Below are positions 6,794 through 8,788 of a stretch of DNA of 8,788 bases, piece by piece; within the stretch, counting starts at the first letter, position 1; the number at the start of each line of letters is the position of its first letter. Origin of the DNA: Rhodanobacteraceae bacterium (lineage in GTDB: Bacteria; Pseudomonadota; Gammaproteobacteria; Xanthomonadales; SZUA-5); NCBI GenBank assembly GCA_003233535.1, contig QIMA01000597.1, forward strand, positions 1 to 8,788, given 5' to 3'. The notes under the pieces were generated by a model, which saw only the letters and a program-made list of their open reading frames with translations, had not been told where the DNA came from and did not search any database. A program made the position numbers and the translations under genes.

Positions 6794-6874
6794 CGACTGC
6801 GGATTATCGCTGGGCGATCAAGGGCCTAGCGAGGGCGCGTAAAGTTTATGAAATCCCGGGCTAGAGCCGCCGAC

Positions 6875-8788
6875 TCATTGCTCTGAAGAGTCTGAACCAG
6901 CATTCGACCCCGCCGTTTCCAGGACGGCCTTTAGCCGATCGCGAATCCAAAGCTGATCCACCGCGCGGACGTCGTCGCATTGATAATCCGCACAGTACTG
7001 GTCGGGCAACGGTAATTCGATCTGATCAAGTATCAGGTGGGGTGCCGGGAGAAGCCGAAGATCGGCGATGGAAGTTAACAGGCGTTGCCGAAGCTCATCT
7101 TCACCATAGGTGCTTTTCAGGTCCGCAATCAGCTCACTGTTGTACTCATGCAGCAGCCACGGCAGCCAGTTCAGCCGAAGCTGCCGTCGGCTGACGGCTC
7201 GGGCGCCCCCCAGCGAGTAATACACGTCGATCGCCCGCACGCCGGCACCAAAGGAGTCGTCATGGGGCAGGCTCGCTAACACGGCGGCGTCGCTACTATG
7301 CTCGCCCCGAATCCATGGTCGAGGCAGCTGGGTTCGCGCAAACGTCGCGTCGAGGTTGGCGCCGAGCAAGCCAGAGCGTAGCTGGCTGATGCGCTGGGCT
7401 CGATTCAAGTCGGCCACGCTCTGCTGGGCAAGTTGTAACAGTTCCAGCGCCTCGGCAGGTCGACCATTGCGCAACAGCAACTGGCCCAGCAGATCGTTGG
7501 CGCTTGCTGATTCCCGCAAGCTCATTGAACCTCGTGCCACCCAGCTTTGTGCCAGTTGCAGGGTCTCTGCCGCCAAGGTGCCGTCCTCGCGAGCGAGCTT
7601 CGCCATCAAATGGGCGACTTTGCGGGGGACACGCCTGGACCACATATATGCCCATTTGCGGTCGTCGAGCAATTCGCGCAATTCCGTCAGGGCCCCTGTT
7701 GAGGGCAGCTTACTGATAGCGGTAACGGCATCTCTAAACGCGCCTTGCGCCTGCCTGCTGAGTGGCTCCTGGTCAAATGCGGATGGCGCCTCACGCACTT
7801 TCGGAACACTGAAGTGTCGGCTAGCGCTACGCAGATTCTCGAACATCGCGCGCACGCCATCGCGGCTGAGTGGCTTGAATTCGCCCTGGCAAGTGGGGTC
7901 GGCGGTGAAATCACACTCCTTCGCCGGTAGCGGCAAAGCCAGGCCGAGAAAATTTAAGTGGGTTCCGGTATCACCACCGATCGACCAAGCGTCAATGTCG
8001 TCCTGCAAATTCGCCCATGCTTGGGCCAACTCAAACGAAGGGAATTCGCCTTCGAGCGCGTCGTTCAGTTGCCACTGTGCATAACCCTGACAGCCCCGCA
8101 GGACCCTTTCCCAATTCTCCCTCAGCAACCACGCGACCCGAGCGCGTGGGCCGCGCACCGACTCAACCAGATCAGCAACCGGGATTGCCCAATCCAGCCG
8201 CTTCGGCCCCAACGGAGCGGGTCGCGACTTGCATTCCACGCTGGCCGCGTTGTACACCGCAGGCAGCTCGATTCCTGGCCAGTTTTGCGGCTCCGCAACG
8301 CTTCCGGAGCGCAACCAAGTTGCCACTAAGGCAGGGCAAGCTTCGTCGCACAGGCGCTGGTCCAATGCCCACGCCCGACGCGCACTTTCCAGCGCCGCGT
8401 CGAGTTCGCCAGATTCCAGTTGAGCGCGAGCCAACAGGCCTTGCCACGGCGCTTCAGCTCGCATCGCCGGCATCCGCTGCAAGGCCAACTGCAGCGGTTC
8501 CAGCATTTCGGCCAGACTATTTCTGGACGAGTAATTTCCTAGAAACTCTCGATACAGTCGCGTTTCGCCACCACGGTCGGTCCATGGGCGCGGGCTCACC
8601 CCCAACAGCGTCAGCTCGGCGTCGTTGGCCTCGGCGATCCAGCGAGTCAGGAAGGCGGCGTAGGGCTCCTTTGTCGATCGTCGCTCCTCCATCAAACGCG
8701 CATAAACAGCGCGTGCGGCGACCGGATCCAAGGAAGAGGGCTCAGGCCCATTGAGGGTAACGGCGAAGACGGCTGCGCTCAGCCAGAA
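6875..8788 (-). CDS. Exported or membrane-anchored TPR-like protein of unknown function, 5' end outside the window
   Basis: 637 visible codons; the frame is open to the right edge, so the start is missing. A TTG at 8731 is in frame, but the 19 codons before it read F-W-L-S-A-A-V-F-A-V-T-L-N-G-P-E-P-S-S, the tail of a hydrophobic segment typical of a signal peptide or N-terminal anchor, so the true start lies upstream. The rest is mostly alpha-helical. Two stretches resemble TPR repeats: visible residues about 114-145 (L-A-R-A-Q-L-E-S-G-E-L-D-A-A-L-E) and 427-456 (L-L-G-Q-L-L-L-R-N-G-R-P-A-E-A-L). Eight cysteines, several closely paired (147/151, 292/300, 599/604), fit a disulfide-bearing periplasmic or surface protein. 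No catalytic motif is apparent and I do not recognise the family. Row 7441 is 38/60 G+C, like the left part of the window. It could be a scaffold or assembly factor; that is speculation. Confidence 0.8.
   Translation of the reverse strand, partial: FWLSAAVFAVTLNGPEPSSLDPVAARAVYARLMEERRSTKEPYAAFLTRWIAEANDAELTLLGVSPRPWTDRGGETRLYREFLGNYSSRNSLAEMLEPLQLALQRMPAMRAEAPWQGLLARAQLESGELDAALESARRAWALDQRLCDEACPALVATWLRSGSVAEPQNWPGIELPAVYNAASVECKSRPAPLGPKRLDWAIPVADLVESVRGPRARVAWLLRENWERVLRGCQGYAQWQLNDALEGEFPSFELAQAWANLQDDIDAWSIGGDTGTHLNFLGLALPLPAKECDFTADPTCQGEFKPLSRDGVRAMFENLRSASRHFSVPKVREAPSAFDQEPLSRQAQGAFRDAVTAISKLPSTGALTELRELLDDRKWAYMWSRRVPRKVAHLMAKLAREDGTLAAETLQLAQSWVARGSMSLRESASANDLLGQLLLRNGRPAEALELLQLAQQSVADLNRAQRISQLRSGLLGANLDATFARTQLPRPWIRGEHSSDAAVLASLPHDDSFGAGVRAIDVYYSLGGARAVSRRQLRLNWLPWLLHEYNSELIADLKSTYGEDELRQRLLTSIADLRLLPAPHLILDQIELPLPDQYCADYQCDDVRAVDQLWIRDRLKAVLETAGSNAGSDSSEQ

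Larger units (their letters stand above)
6700..6863. mobile_element. MITE-like unit or gutted insertion sequence with terminal inverted repeats
   Basis: The left end (6700-6720, TAGCCCGGCTGTTTCATGAAC) and the reverse complement of the right end (6863-6844) agree at 17 of 21 aligned columns: both start TAGCCCGG, carry TTTCAT and finish AAC. The unit is 164 bases, codes for nothing recognisable, and contains an internal stem-loop (GGTGTA 6774-6779 with TACACC 6788-6793). Both ends are bordered by C outside TAG (CTAG palindromes at 6699-6702 and 6861-6864), which could be a target duplication or part of the ends. Copy 1 may be the left end of a longer 433-base version (6431-6863). I cannot assign an IS family with confidence. 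Confidence 0.55.
6331..6874. other. Intergenic region with mobile-element remnants, 544 bases
   Basis: This gap separates two minus-strand genes. It holds the leader frame near the transferase start, two direct copies of a 57-base repeat, an inverted copy of the repeat's outer end, and about 210 bases between the direct copies with no recognisable gene. The plus-strand frame at 6475-6702 has no Shine-Dalgarno sequence and no domain I know. I found no transposase and no clear terminator for the rightmost gene (its stop lies at 6875-6877). Confidence 0.6.

Noticed and set aside
7356..8754. Long plus-strand frames (242 and 245 codons) opposite the rightmost gene.
   Set aside because: The opposite strand has a single uninterrupted 637-codon frame with an export signal and TPR-like repeats; the plus-strand products are Ser/Arg/Pro-rich antisense shadows.

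Overview
The window looks like chromosomal DNA of a moderately GC-rich Gram-negative bacterium. Hand counts of single 60-base rows gave 63-65% GC in the kinase, response regulator and rightmost gene. A phosphoglycerol-transferase of the OpgB/MdoB type and short Shine-Dalgarno-led intergenic gaps suggest a gammaproteobacterium. A Xanthomonadales/Lysobacterales-like host is my guess from gene content and is not proven. I see no phage genes, CRISPR array, rRNA or tRNA.

Left part (1-3733, all plus strand). A small cytosine deaminase of the yeast FCY1 type (160-597) is followed by a 314-base stretch with no convincing gene. Next comes a three-gene set: a seven-helix DUF2306 membrane protein (912-1802), a LytS/AlgZ-type membrane histidine kinase (1872-2951) and a LytTR response regulator (2951-3733). 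Kinase and regulator share one base (TAATG), so they are almost certainly co-translated. The DUF2306 protein is probably part of the same unit, either as a target or as a partner of the two-component system.

Middle (3895-6430). A DUF4199-type membrane protein begins normally but stops after 82 residues, about half the usual length. Twelve bases later ends a convergent gene for a 724-residue OpgB/MdoB-like, sulfatase-fold phosphoglycerol transferase (6330-4156, minus strand). Two sampled rows of that gene are 48% GC, clearly below the neighbours. I read this as an acquired islet whose left edge cut the DUF4199 gene. The transferase gene is preceded by a 14-codon reading frame with a strong Shine-Dalgarno sequence whose stop overlaps the transferase start (ATGA), which suggests translational coupling or a leader peptide.

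Right part (6431-8788). A 57-base direct repeat (6431-6487 and 6700-6756) and an inverted copy of its outer end (6844-6863) look like the termini of a mobile element. The pair at 6700-6863 is organised like a 164-base MITE or a gutted insertion sequence. The minus strand then carries a large exported or membrane-anchored helical-repeat (TPR-like) protein of unknown function, which runs off the right edge of the window.

Nothing here is a clearly new defence or biosynthetic system. The best leads are the islet with its broken edge gene, the overlapping mini-ORF, the mobile-element termini, and the DUF2306/LytS/LytTR module.
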